40,557 nt of DNA from an uncultured Bacteroidia bacterium. Lineage in GTDB: Bacteria; Bacteroidota; Bacteroidia; Bacteroidales; UBA932. The first letter of the stretch is position 1, and every line of letters starts with the position of its first letter. The DNA is taken from NCBI GenBank assembly GCA_902784435.1, contig CACZUR010000021.1, forward strand, positions 1 through 40,557, read 5' to 3'. The notes beneath the pieces were generated by a model. The model ran no database searches and had not been told where the DNA came from. It was given only the letters and a program-made list of their open reading frames with translations. Positions 1 to 8,163 of this stretch are shown here, piece by piece. The position numbers and the translations under genes were made by a program.

Positions 1-424
1 CCCGGGTGTTCTGTGATGATTGCCCGGGCATTGTCATAATGGGGGAGAGGGGCGTTGTGCAATAACTCAGAGAGCGCCCCAAGAACAATGCTCGAAACAG
101 CCGGGAACGTGGCCGGAACGCGCCACGCCATAGCACTGAAACCTCGCGAAAACTACTGCAATCTTGAACGTCTGCACAACCGAAATCAACCTTTTTTAAG
201 GGTTTATCGAAATTTTATCAGCCTTCATCTAAATTATGTTGTGCAGTGGTTGTGCAAATATATGCTAAATTGCCAGCCTATAATTGATTATCAATTAGTT
301 AGGCGGTATATTCTACTTTCCGATGCAGGAAATAGGGAAAGTCTATAACTCATTGTAAATAAATACTTTAACATTTTTACCTTTTCACGTTTGTCCCCCT
401 GCTGTCCCCGAATTTTTTGAGGGG
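1..424. other. Left-edge region without a recognisable gene
   Basis: No reading frame here resembles a protein I know. A plus-strand frame at 55-348 has a composition unlike the neighbouring genes. The stretch is AT-rich from about 180 to 470. I see no RNA gene or insertion-sequence end. Confidence 0.5.
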
Positions 425-532
425 TCAAACTTTTTTTGTAAAAAAGTCCTTCGGGGGACAAAAAATGTAAGGTGCGTCCCCCCACATTGTAGCGGCGTCA
501 TCCTCGGCCTTGATGTCGATGGTCTTAGCCAT
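425..532 (-). pseudogene. 35-codon stub, start of an unidentified gene
   Basis: An ATG at 532 opens a 35-codon frame that begins MAKTIDIKAEDDAATMWGD and ends at a TGA at 425. The first 15 or so residues look like an ordinary soluble protein start. The rest (CPPKDFFTKKV) runs into AT-rich DNA that looks non-coding. It starts 12 bp after the ATPase stop codon on the same strand. It may be the first codons of a gene whose body was lost. I do not recognise the family, and it could be chance. Confidence 0.25.
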
Positions 533-544
533 ACATGGTGTTTT

Positions 545-1975
545 TTACCCCAAAATTATCTTTGCAAGGGCGTTGACGGCGTCCACATTGATTGGTTCTA
601 GGACGATTTCTTCCGGCTCCAGATCCAGGAGGAACTGCATGTAGCCAGGGAGTGTGAGCAGCGGGCCTTCCCGGCCGACATTGAAGTCGCCGAATTTGAT
701 GATGTGTTTCACGTGGTATTTATCCGCGTGCTTCAAGACAGTCTGAACGCTCTTGGCCTGGGCCGTCTTGGCTTTCACCTCAAGCGGTACACATTCGCCT
801 TTCATCCGGACGAGGAAGTCCAGCTCAAGACCTGAGTCTTTCAGGAAGTAGTACAGACTCTGCTGCTTCTTGTGAAGCGTGTCTGCCATCAGATTCTCGA
901 AGATGGCGCCTTTGAATCCTCCCAGGTTGCCCTGCAAGATATCCGCCCTGGTTCCAGGTCCCAGCATCTCAATGAGCAGGCCGATATCTGCCGTGTAAAC
1001 CTTGAACACATTGTCTTTGGCATTGCCTTCCATCGGGAGACCTGTGATGTCTGTATTGTAGCATCGGCAGATAATTCCGGCGTCTTCCAGCCACTGGAGG
1101 GAGCCCAGATAGGTTTCACCTCGTCCGCCGGGCTTAACCTTGCTGTATTGGAATTTCTTGTTCTCCTTGGCCAGCTGCTTGGGGATGGAATTGAAGCACT
1201 CGCGGATATGGGGCTTGTCTTTGTCCGGAGCATACTTGACCATATCGTCGCGGTACTCCTTCAGGATGCCCTTGTATTCCTCACTCACGGCGTTCATGTT
1301 GTTTGTGGCCAGGAACGCATTGATGGGGGCGGGGAGACCACCGATAGCGACATAGAGGTTCAGATACTGCTTCATGGCCACGTGGATTCCTTCCGGAACC
1401 GGCGTTTCCTCCGTGTAGAACTTCCGGAGAGCCTCGATGACATCCTGATTCATACCGTTTGCCCAGAGGAACTCCTCAAAGTCCAGCGGGTACATTTCGA
1501 TGATATCCTCGCTGCCTACAGGAACGGAGTTGATGCCCAGCTCTTTCTTCTGAACCATCTTGCGACGCCGTTTCTTGAGCTCATCGCCGTAGCCCTGGAC
1601 GCCCAGCAGGGAGCCGGTGGCAATCACGTCAAAGCGGCCGTCTTCTTTGAAAAACTTGAGCGAAGTCCTGGCCTCTGGGCATTCCTGGATCTCATCAAAG
1701 ATCAGGCAGGTCTCTCCGGGGATGAACTTGACACCCTTGATCTGTGCCGACAGATTGAGCAGAATGCTGTCTACATCCTTTGATCCGACGAAGGCATTGA
1801 TTCGCTCCGGCTGCTTGATGAAGTTCATGTAGACGACATTTTTGTAGTTCTGCTCAGCGAAATGCTGCGAGATATATGTTTTACCGCACTGGCGGATGCC
1901 CATAATCACCAGGGGCTTGTGTCCGGGCTTGTTTTTCCAGGCAATGAGGGCGTCTTCAATTTTCCTTTTCAGCAT
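545..1975 (-). CDS. AAA-family ATPase with DUF4143 C-terminal domain
   Basis: A 476-aa protein when started at the ATG at 1975. It has a Walker A motif GIRQCGKT at residues 26-33, a Walker B-like LIFDEIQE ending near residue 98, and a C-terminal part with ELDFLV and PLEVKA, the nuclease-fold-like signature of DUF4143 proteins. The family is widespread in Bacteroidales accessory regions and its cellular role is poorly defined. The frame stays open for another 44 codons upstream (to 2107) and would add a repeated SLEKLR peptide. I reject that longer start because a good promoter (TTTG, 20 bp, TATCTTTG at 1998-2005) lies inside it and would start RNA just ahead of 1975. The gene stands beside broken genes and an abiE locus, which fits an accessory island. 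Confidence 0.85.
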   Translation of the reverse strand: MLKRKIEDALIAWKNKPGHKPLVIMGIRQCGKTYISQHFAEQNYKNVVYMNFIKQPERINAFVGSKDVDSILLNLSAQIKGVKFIPGETCLIFDEIQECPEARTSLKFFKEDGRFDVIATGSLLGVQGYGDELKKRRRKMVQKKELGINSVPVGSEDIIEMYPLDFEEFLWANGMNQDVIEALRKFYTEETPVPEGIHVAMKQYLNLYVAIGGLPAPINAFLATNNMNAVSEEYKGILKEYRDDMVKYAPDKDKPHIRECFNSIPKQLAKENKKFQYSKVKPGGRGETYLGSLQWLEDAGIICRCYNTDITGLPMEGNAKDNVFKVYTADIGLLIEMLGPGTRADILQGNLGGFKGAIFENLMADTLHKKQQSLYYFLKDSGLELDFLVRMKGECVPLEVKAKTAQAKSVQTVLKHADKYHVKHIIKFGDFNVGREGPLLTLPGYMQFLLDLEPEEIVLEPINVDAVNALAKIILG

Positions 1976-1997
1976 AGTCTGATACTTTATCCGGGAA

Positions 1998-2029
1998 CAA
2001 AGATACACTTTTTCCAACGACTTTTCAAA
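1998..2029 (-). promoter_or_regulatory. Promoter of the DUF4143 ATPase
   Basis: Read on the minus strand, TTTG at 2029-2026 and TATCTTTG at 2005-1998 are 20 bp apart, matching the Bacteroidota housekeeping promoter. RNA would begin near 1990, leaving a leader of about 15 nt before the ATG at 1975. Confidence 0.6.
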
Positions 2030-2091
2030 TACCCATCGTAATTTTTCCAACGAGTTTTCGATGGTTCGCCGTAATTTTTCCAACGAGTTTT
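2009..2091. repeat. Three 33-bp-phased direct repeats in the ATPase promoter
   Basis: The 17-mer tttttccaacgagtttt occurs at 2042-2058 and 2075-2091. A one-mismatch copy lies at 2009-2025. The starts are exactly 33 bp apart. The copy nearest the gene covers the spacer between the promoter elements. Because 33 is a multiple of three, a translation through them gives a repeated SLEKLR peptide. Confidence 0.85.
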
Positions 2092-2196
2092 GCCCGAATT
2101 GCCCCATTTTTCTGAACGAATCATTTGCTCAACGCTATGCGCTGGCGCATTCCCGGATGGAGCCTGGGTGTGTCGAGGGACGATTATATACAGAAA

Positions 2197-2226
2197 GCCC
2201 TCCGGAGTCTCGCGACTGCGGAGGGC
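2197..2226 (-). terminator. Hairpin downstream of the gene remnant
   Basis: A 12-bp stem with one mismatch (2197-2208 with 2215-2226) around a 6-nt loop. It lies 34 bp after the stop codon of the remnant at 2260. The T-run on the minus strand is weak (CTTTCTG), so termination efficiency is uncertain. Confidence 0.4.
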
Positions 2227-2259
2227 GAACAGTTTAGGTTAAGTCCGAAGACTGGGAGA

Positions 2260-2538
2260 CTAGTCCCCGTCACCCGCGGCAGCAGCGGTCCAGGTGGTTT
2301 CAGCCAGCATGGCGCCAGACTTCTCGCCGGTGGAGCTGTTGACGTAGTAGTAGCGGAAGAAGATCTTCGGGGCGGAGGCGTTGGGGGCGCCGTTCTTGGC
2401 CACGTAGTCCGCGTGGAGGTCGATGGCCGCATCGGTGGGTTCCTCAACGAGCTTGATACCGGAGGCCTTGCTGTGGGCGCAGGAAGCGGTGGGAGGGTAC
2501 GGAGTGAAGCGAAGCGGAACGGAGACCCCGGGAACCTC
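2260..2538 (-). pseudogene. C-terminal remnant of an unidentified protein
   Basis: A minus-strand open frame of 92 codons runs between stop codons at 2539-2541 and 2260-2262 and has no plausible start. Its last 70 or so residues look like genuine protein, with codon use like neighbouring genes: an IKLVEEPTDAAIDLHADYV stretch, then KIFFRYYYVNSSTGEKSGA and a TTWTAAAAGDGD end. The first 17 or so codons (VPGVSVPLRFTPYPP) look like non-coding or rearranged DNA fused to it. This suggests a gene that lost its 5' part. I do not recognise the family. Confidence 0.4.
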
Positions 2539-2607
2539 CTACCCATCCGGCGGCATAAACAAATCTTCCATCAATTGCTGAAACTGATGGAAGTGAGGGT
2601 GTGATGG

Positions 2608-2633
2608 AGATCCTTCGACAAGCTCAGGATGAC
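2608..2633. repeat. Interspersed motif containing ttcgacaagctcaggatgac
   Basis: This sequence lies just downstream of the truncated amidase. I recognise the 20-mer from memory as a motif scattered in many copies through intergenic DNA of unrelated bacteria. Only one copy lies in this window, so repetitiveness cannot be shown from the sequence alone. Confidence 0.4.
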
Positions 2634-2637
2634 AGCA

Positions 2638-3132
2638 TCAGTACCTTTTCAGCACATAATTGACAATTCCCTCAACGTGCAAGGCGACGATTGCCCGGCG
2701 GCCTTCGTCGGATTCCAGGAAGAGGCAGTCGTCGGAGTTGTCGTGGAAGAGATTCTCCGTCAGGGCAGCACCACAGGGGGTATTCTTCGGGATGTAGAAG
2801 TCGTTCTCCCAGTCGGGATCTCCGTCGGAGTAGTCCTTCCTGAGTTTGTGACCCGGTAGCCAAAGCGCAGCAGCCTTGTAGAGGCAATCGGCCAGATGGT
2901 CACCGGCCGTCTGGCCACGGGAGGTGTAGCAGGTCCAGCCGCGGGCGTTCATCCATTGCTTGCCATTGCCGGCGGCGTTGGTGTGGATGGAGACCAGGCA
3001 GACATTGCGTTTGCCCAGCTGCCGGCACCAGGTGTTCACGCGCTCGGTGCGCGCCCGGAGTGAGACGTCGTATTCTTCCGGTGTGACCAGGGCGGCGTCG
3101 AAGCCCCGGTACTGGAAGGACGTCATTCTCAA
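2638..3132 (-). pseudogene. N-acetylmuramoyl-L-alanine amidase, 5'-truncated
   Basis: The frame keeps the back part of an Amidase_3 zinc amidase, which cleaves the bond between N-acetylmuramic acid and L-alanine in peptidoglycan. The SIHTNA motif and the glutamate-containing TENLFHDN motif are visible. The family's N-terminal part, with the first zinc histidine (D-x-GHGG type), is missing. The open frame begins right after the abiEii stop, with only a TTG at 3132 or an ATG at 3126 as possible starts. Without the first zinc ligand it should be inactive. Such amidases often sit in Bacteroidales accessory or phage-like loci. The break coincides with the start of the abiE genes, which suggests their arrival cut it. 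Confidence 0.65.
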
Positions 3133-3149
3133 TGCCGGAATATGAAAAG

Positions 3150-3947
3150 TTATTGTTCCAAGAGTTTAGTGATAATCACATCACGAACCTTATTCCAAGC
3201 TAGTTGTGGATCAAAGGAGAGGCCAGGTCGAAGGAGGCCTGTGGTGTCGCCGAGGAATTCAGGATCGTTCAATTTCTCCTCCATGTTGAGAACAAACTGC
3301 TTATAGGTAGGGGGAGTGCCAGCTACAAAACCAATATACCTGCGGTAACAACGGACAACCTCATCGGTATTGATTTCTGCATTCTCCAGCGCATATGCCA
3401 GGTCAAAAAGGTCGCGTCCCTTCTTGCGCTGATACAAAGCCCTCATTTTGGTGCCGAGTAGTTCTTCGAGTTTATAGGTTGTTATATTACATGAGCCACT
3501 GGCCCAGCGGCTATTGTACGAAAACGGCATCTGGATTAGTCCCAGTTCGTAGAAATGTTCGTAGCAGTTGATTTCCACCTTTAAGCGAAGTTGCACGACG
3601 GGTGGAACCTCAGATTGGATGCGGAACAGGATCGTATTGTTGTATCGCTTTTGTTTAATGACCTTGTCTGGAAGATATGAAAGGACCTCCCCAAGGCGGA
3701 AAAGGATAGGCTTGATGGGACCGGGATTAATTTGCACCAGATCAATATCCTCCGAATAGCGCGGCTGGGGAGACAGATAGAGTTTATGCAAAGCAGTACC
3801 GCCGCGGAACGCAAGCTCCTTGGCAAGGAATTCGTCTGAGAAAATATCAGTCAGAGCGCGTGTAATTATCAGGTCTTGCTCTACAAAACTGTTTGCGACC
3901 CACGGAGCCTTATCGCTCCACTCTGTAATGAAAGGTACTGGTATCAT
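3150..3947 (-). CDS. abiEii: AbiEii-type nucleotidyltransferase toxin
   Basis: A 265-aa protein of the AbiEii/AbiGii toxin family. It shows the nucleotidyltransferase signature FRGGTALHK (residues 48-55) and RYSEDIDLV (63-71), whose aspartates bind the metal and nucleotide. Known members add nucleotides to tRNA acceptor ends and so stop growth, often as abortive-infection defence. The ATG at 3947 overlaps the antitoxin stop codon by four bases (ATGA), so translation is probably coupled. The protein looks full length with no missing motif. The region is visibly more AT-rich than the mnmE/rho genes next to it, which suggests horizontal transfer. Confidence 0.88.
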   Translation of the reverse strand: MIPVPFITEWSDKAPWVANSFVEQDLIITRALTDIFSDEFLAKELAFRGGTALHKLYLSPQPRYSEDIDLVQINPGPIKPILFRLGEVLSYLPDKVIKQKRYNNTILFRIQSEVPPVVQLRLKVEINCYEHFYELGLIQMPFSYNSRWASGSCNITTYKLEELLGTKMRALYQRKKGRDLFDLAYALENAEINTDEVVRCYRRYIGFVAGTPPTYKQFVLNMEEKLNDPEFLGDTTGLLRPGLSFDPQLAWNKVRDVIITKLLEQ

Positions 3948-4759
3948 AAATCGTCTATTTCAATTTCTTGATTGACAGCCACATTCCACCGTGCATTCAG
4001 CTCACAACCATCAGCGGGCTTACCTGGCTTCAAAGGAACGACCCGAAGAGTATCACCTGCTAACATAATCAAATTATGCATAGAATCTGCTACTGCCTGC
4101 TGTTCCAGCACAACATCCAATAGATATCCGAGCCGTTGTAAACTGGTCACTGGCACGCACTTGACAAACAATTCATCGAGCCTGCTAAAGTCCAGTTTTT
4201 CAGCTAGTTCCGCAAGAACAGTCGCGGCCCTTGTTATACCGCCAATCTTATCTTGATAAGTTAAAAGATCAACAGCAGTCAGTTCAGGACCGGATATATT
4301 GATATACCCAGTCCACGTTTGACGGCGTTCCACATAGGCCTCAGGGATATGACTCTTGCAGAAATATAAAGTATGATACTTATCTGTCTTCTTGTTCCGC
4401 ATAGAAGGAGGTTCAATCATCACGCTGAAACTCATCGGTGCCTGATGAGCTGCCCCATGATATTCAGCGGCATTCAGAAGAGCAACATAATATTTTCGCT
4501 CAAGGTGCTGCATCATCTGGTCAAGATATACCGCTTGAGGAACAGTGCCCCGAAGTGCATATTCATCAGTTATAATAACATAGAATCCCCGAAGAGGCGA
4601 CATAATACGTCCCTTGTTTACCTCTCTGGTCAGCGCACGGGACATTGCTCCCGATGTCATCTCAGGAAATGCTTTTACAACTTCATCATGTGTGAAAGTG
4701 AACCATCCGTGACGAGGCCTGTCCTTAATCCACTCTGATATACTCTTTAGTAGCATCAT
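3944..4759 (-). CDS. abiEi: AbiEi-type antitoxin / transcriptional repressor
   Basis: A 271-aa protein from the ATG at 4759 (second ATG at 4756). The N-terminal 90 or so residues form a winged-helix-like DNA-binding region (ITDEYALRG and nearby). The rest matches the AbiEi antitoxin C-terminal domain that precedes AbiEii toxins. Known AbiEi proteins neutralise the toxin and repress their own promoter by binding inverted repeats. Here a perfect palindrome lies between the two promoter elements just upstream. The reading frame continues open upstream for another 100 codons, but that part is only the mnmE 3' end in another frame. It forms a four-base-overlapping pair with the toxin gene. Confidence 0.85.
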   Translation of the reverse strand: MMLLKSISEWIKDRPRHGWFTFTHDEVVKAFPEMTSGAMSRALTREVNKGRIMSPLRGFYVIITDEYALRGTVPQAVYLDQMMQHLERKYYVALLNAAEYHGAAHQAPMSFSVMIEPPSMRNKKTDKYHTLYFCKSHIPEAYVERRQTWTGYINISGPELTAVDLLTYQDKIGGITRAATVLAELAEKLDFSRLDELFVKCVPVTSLQRLGYLLDVVLEQQAVADSMHNLIMLAGDTLRVVPLKPGKPADGCELNARWNVAVNQEIEIDDL

Positions 4760-4776
4760 AAATAATATTTCATCTG

Positions 4777-4809
4777 CAAAGATAGACAAAAATTGTCTAA
4801 CTTCGCAAA
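4777..4809 (-). promoter_or_regulatory. abiE promoter with embedded 17-bp operator-like palindrome
   Basis: On the minus strand, TTTG near 4809-4806 and TATCTTTG at 4784-4777 form a Bacteroidota promoter with a 21-bp spacer. Inside the spacer, 4783-4799 is a perfect inverted repeat, tagacaa-aaa-ttgtcta. A repressor bound there would block RNA polymerase. AbiEi is the obvious candidate. Confidence 0.6.
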
Positions 4810-4853
4810 CAGAAATGAAAATACTATTACTGGATAATCCCCGTTTAATTAGG

Positions 4854-6269
4854 TCACTTCCCGATGCAATGGTTTCGGAAGATGTTGTGGAGAATGACTT
4901 CCGGGTCCAGGAGGTCGGTGCCCAGGATGGCGTTGATGGAGGAGAGGCAGCGGCGGAGGTCTTCGGCCACCAGGTCGGAGGGGATGCCCGCCGACAGGGA
5001 AGTGCGGCAGTCGCGCAGGGCCGATGCGGCCTGGACCAGGGCTTCGTAATGGCGCACATTGGTCACAAAGACGGAGTCGGCATTGGGAATGAGGCCTTTT
5101 TCGGCCTCCTTCAAGGCCGATTTCAATTCCTGGACGCCGGAACCGTCTTTGGCGGACAGCTGGATGATAACGGCTTTATTTCCAGTAGAAGAAACAAAAC
5201 TGTTAATTGTAGTAACATTTTTGTTAACCCATTCTGCGTCCAATAAATCGGCCTTGTTCAGGAGCAAGAAGAGTTGCTGGGAGCGGAAGTCTATGCGGGA
5301 ACAGACAGACTCCAGCTGAGGCCGCAAGGGGGCTGTGGAATCCAGCATTCCCAGCACGATTTCGGCCTCCGAAAGTTTGCGGAAAGTGCGGTCTATGCCC
5401 ATCTTTTCCACCTGGTCCAATGACTCGCGGATGCCCGCCGTATCGATGAAGCGGAACAGGATTCCATCTATGTTCAGGACCTCTTCTATGGTGTCCCGGG
5501 TGGTGCCGGCGATGTCCGAAACCAGCGCCCGGTCTTCTCCCAGAAGGGCGTTCAGCAGCGTACTCTTGCCGGCGTTGGCTGCGCCCACGATGGCAACGGG
5601 AACCCCGTTCTTGATCAGATTGCCCTGGCGGAAAGAGGAGGCCAGGCGCTCTACGTGCTCCAGGGTTGTTTTCAGAAGGGTCTCCAGCTGCTTCCGGTCC
5701 GCGAACTCCACGTCTTCCTCGCTGAAGTCCAGCTCCAGTTCCAGCAGGGACGCCATCTCCAGAAGCTGTTCCCGGAGGGAGGCCAGTTCGGCCGAAAAGC
5801 CCCCTTTCAGCTGGTTCATGGCCACCCGGTGTGAAGCGGAAGTAGTGGATGAAATAACATCGGCAACTGCCTCCGCCTGAGCCAGATCCATCTTTCCGTT
5901 CAGGAAGGCCCTGCGGGTGAATTCACCGGGCTGGGCAAAACGGGCACCCCTGGCCAGGAGCAGCCGCACCAGTTCCTGCACAATGTAGGCCGATGCATGC
6001 GTAGAGATTTCTACGGCATCCTCGCCGGTATAACTGTGCGGCGCGCGGAATACGGAAACGAGAACCTCGTCCAAAAGCGCCTCATGGGCGAATACCTTCC
6101 CGAAATGGATAGTATAGGCAGCCGCATCCGAAACGGTTCCGCTGGTCAACTGAACCACGGCATCCACTATCTGAAAGCAATCCGGACCGCTGATGCGTAC
6201 AATGGAAATTGCTCCGGTCCCAGGAGTGGTGGCCGGAGCAACGATGGTGTCATTGTAAAGATTAGTCAT
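4854..6269 (-). CDS. mnmE: tRNA modification GTPase MnmE
   Basis: A 471-aa protein that works with MnmG to install the carboxymethylaminomethyl group on wobble uridine 34 of several tRNAs. The N-terminal formyl-tetrahydrofolate-binding domain begins [11 protein letters not shown]. The G domain has GAANAGKS (about 229-236), DTAG (276-279) and NKAD (338-341). The protein ends in the conserved CIGK with its catalytic cysteine. The ATG at 6269 is chosen because it fits the family start ([11 protein letters not shown]). It overlaps the last 8 bases of rho, so the two are likely translated in a coupled way. Full length for the family. Confidence 0.96.
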   Translation of the reverse strand: MTNLYNDTIVAPATTPGTGAISIVRISGPDCFQIVDAVVQLTSGTVSDAAAYTIHFGKVFAHEALLDEVLVSVFRAPHSYTGEDAVEISTHASAYIVQELVRLLLARGARFAQPGEFTRRAFLNGKMDLAQAEAVADVISSTTSASHRVAMNQLKGGFSAELASLREQLLEMASLLELELDFSEEDVEFADRKQLETLLKTTLEHVERLASSFRQGNLIKNGVPVAIVGAANAGKSTLLNALLGEDRALVSDIAGTTRDTIEEVLNIDGILFRFIDTAGIRESLDQVEKMGIDRTFRKLSEAEIVLGMLDSTAPLRPQLESVCSRIDFRSQQLFLLLNKADLLDAEWVNKNVTTINSFVSSTGNKAVIIQLSAKDGSGVQELKSALKEAEKGLIPNADSVFVTNVRHYEALVQAASALRDCRTSLSAGIPSDLVAEDLRRCLSSINAILGTDLLDPEVILHNIFRNHCIGK

Positions 6270-8070
6270 AGCGTCCAAACTTGGACATGTTGTCTATGAG
6301 GTCCTTGTTGGTCTTGAATTCGTCCATATGCTGGAGCATCCAGTTCATGGCCTCTACGGGGTTCATGTCGGAGAGGAGCTTCCGAAGGATCCAGATGCGG
6401 TTCAGGGTGTACTGGTCGTACAGGAGGTCGTCCCGGCGGGTGCTGGAGAGCGTGAGGTTCACAGACGGGAAGATGCGTTTGTTGGACAGGTTGCGGTCCA
6501 GCTGGAGCTCCATGTTGCCGGTACCCTTAAACTCTTCGAAGATTACCTCGTCCATCTTGGAACCGGTTTCTGTGAGGGCCGTGGCCAGGATGGTGAGGGA
6601 ACCGCCGTTCTCTATCTTACGGGCAGCACCAAAGAAACGCTTGGGTTTCTGGAGGGCATTGGCGTCGACACCGCCGGTAAGCACCTTTCCAGATGCGGGC
6701 TGAACGGTATTGTATGCGCGGGCAAGGCGGGTGATGGAGTCCAGCAGGATGACCACGTCGTGGCCGCATTCGGCCAGGCGGCGGGCTTTGTCCAGCACCA
6801 TTCCGGCCACTTTGACGTGGCGCTCGGCGGGTTCGTCAAAGGTAGAGGCTACGACTTCGGCCTTAACGCTGCGCTGCATGTCGGTCACTTCTTCGGGACG
6901 TTCGTCGATGAGGAGGACAATCTCGTATACCTCCGGATGGTTGTCGGCGATGGCATTGGCAATGGCCTTCAGGAGCATGGTCTTACCGGTCTTGGGCTGT
7001 GCCACGATCAGGCCGCGCTGACCCTTGCCGATGGGCGTGAACATGTCTACGATACGGCAGGAAAGGTCTTTTTCATGGCCGTGTCCCAAGAGATTGAATT
7101 TCTCCGTGGGGAAAAGGGGCGTGAGGAACTCGAAGGGAATGCGGTCCCGTACAAATTCCGGGGTGCGGCCGTTGATGAACTTGATTTTGACCAGCGGGAA
7201 ATACTTGTCTCCCTCACGCGGCGGACGGATTTCGCCGGTGACGGTGTCTCCGTTCTTGAGTCCATTCTGTTTGATCTGCTGCTGGGAAACGTAGATGTCG
7301 TCCGGGGAATTGAGGTAGTTATAGTCGCTGGAGCGCAGGAAGCCATAGCCGTCCGGCATGATTTCCAGTACGCCCGTCGCTTCTACGGAACCCTCAAATT
7401 CGATGCGCTGGGGACGTTGGTTCTGTCCCTGCTGGGCCTGATTCTGCTGACCCTGGTTCTGGGGCTGGCCGCCCTGATTCTGTTTGTTCTTTCCGTGCTT
7501 GCCCTGTTTCTGGGGCTGCTGCTCCTTTTTCTCTTCCTTCTGGGCTTCGTCGTCCTTCAGGTCGTCAAAAAGGCTGTGGATGAACTCCTTGCCGTCCACT
7601 TTATCCGCTGCGGGCGCGGTAGTCTCTGCGGCAGGTGTGGCCTCTGCGGGCTGTTCCTGGGCTTCGGCCTTGGGCTTGCGGCCCCGTTTTTTCTTCTCGG
7701 GCTCTGCTGCAGGCGCGGGAGCCTCGGCGGCAGGGGAGACGGGAGCATCGGCAGGCTTTTCCTCCTTCTTGGCGGTTTTCTTCCGTTGCTTTTTCTCCTG
7801 GGACTGTTCTGCCGCGGGTTTTTCCGCCTTTTCTTCCTGAGGGGCCGGTTTTTCCGCCTTTGCGGTCTCTGACTTCTTGGGACGTCCGGGCTTCTTGCGC
7901 GCTTTGGGCTCTTCCGGCTTCTGGGATTCTACGATGGCCTCCTGGTCCAGGATGGCAAAGCCCAGGGTGGAACGGTCCATTTTCTGGTAGCCTTTGATGT
8001 TCAGGGATTCTGCAAGGCTTTTGAGTTGCTGTTCGCTCATCGCGTTCAGTTCGAATAAGCTATGGGGCAT
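6262..8070 (-). CDS. rho: Transcription termination factor Rho with long disordered insert
   Basis: A 602-aa RNA-dependent hexameric ATPase that ends transcription. Residues 1-50 form the Rho N-terminal helical domain. About 50-225 is a low-complexity insert, first K/P/E/A-rich, then Q/N-rich, with AT-hook-like PGRPKK (61-66) and RGRKPK (129-134). The cold-shock-type RNA-binding domain follows (about 230-300: [14 protein letters not shown]). The motor has Walker A AQPKTGKT (357-364), Walker B VVILLDS (439-445) and the GGVDANAL Q-loop (466-473). E. coli Rho lacks the insert. In Bacteroides such an insert has been linked to phase separation and gut fitness. mnmE overlaps its 3' end. Confidence 0.97.
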   Translation of the reverse strand: MPHSLFELNAMSEQQLKSLAESLNIKGYQKMDRSTLGFAILDQEAIVESQKPEEPKARKKPGRPKKSETAKAEKPAPQEEKAEKPAAEQSQEKKQRKKTAKKEEKPADAPVSPAAEAPAPAAEPEKKKRGRKPKAEAQEQPAEATPAAETTAPAADKVDGKEFIHSLFDDLKDDEAQKEEKKEQQPQKQGKHGKNKQNQGGQPQNQGQQNQAQQGQNQRPQRIEFEGSVEATGVLEIMPDGYGFLRSSDYNYLNSPDDIYVSQQQIKQNGLKNGDTVTGEIRPPREGDKYFPLVKIKFINGRTPEFVRDRIPFEFLTPLFPTEKFNLLGHGHEKDLSCRIVDMFTPIGKGQRGLIVAQPKTGKTMLLKAIANAIADNHPEVYEIVLLIDERPEEVTDMQRSVKAEVVASTFDEPAERHVKVAGMVLDKARRLAECGHDVVILLDSITRLARAYNTVQPASGKVLTGGVDANALQKPKRFFGAARKIENGGSLTILATALTETGSKMDEVIFEEFKGTGNMELQLDRNLSNKRIFPSVNLTLSSTRRDDLLYDQYTLNRIWILRKLLSDMNPVEAMNWMLQHMDEFKTNKDLIDNMSKFGRYD

Positions 8071-8125
8071 AGTTTCTAAGAATATATTTCAGGTAAAAGA
8101 AGGCCTTCAGAGCTGAAAGCCGATG

Positions 8126-8157
8126 CAAAGATAGGAATAATATGTCAGAAAAACAAA
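8126..8157 (-). promoter_or_regulatory. rho-mnmE promoter
   Basis: On the minus strand, TTTG (about 8157-8154) and TATCTTTG (8133-8126) are separated by 20 bp. This gives a leader of roughly 50 nt before the rho ATG and separates rho from lptD upstream. Confidence 0.7.
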
Positions 8158-8163
8158 CTCAGA

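Noticed and set aside
55-348. Plus-strand open frame of 97 codons at the left edge
   Set aside because: No domain, signal peptide or coherent composition; it crosses AT-rich DNA and lacks a promoter.
872-1783. Long plus-strand frame opposite the DUF4143 ATPase
   Set aside because: Mirror of the true gene; the other strand carries the Walker motifs.
4760-5059. 100-residue N-terminal extension of AbiEi
   Set aside because: It is the mnmE 3' end in another frame, and the abiE promoter lies downstream of it.
6328-7872. 514-codon plus-strand frame opposite rho
   Set aside because: Arises from the GC-rich codon use and low-complexity insert of rho; the leucine-rich runs mirror its Lys/Glu/Gln codons.
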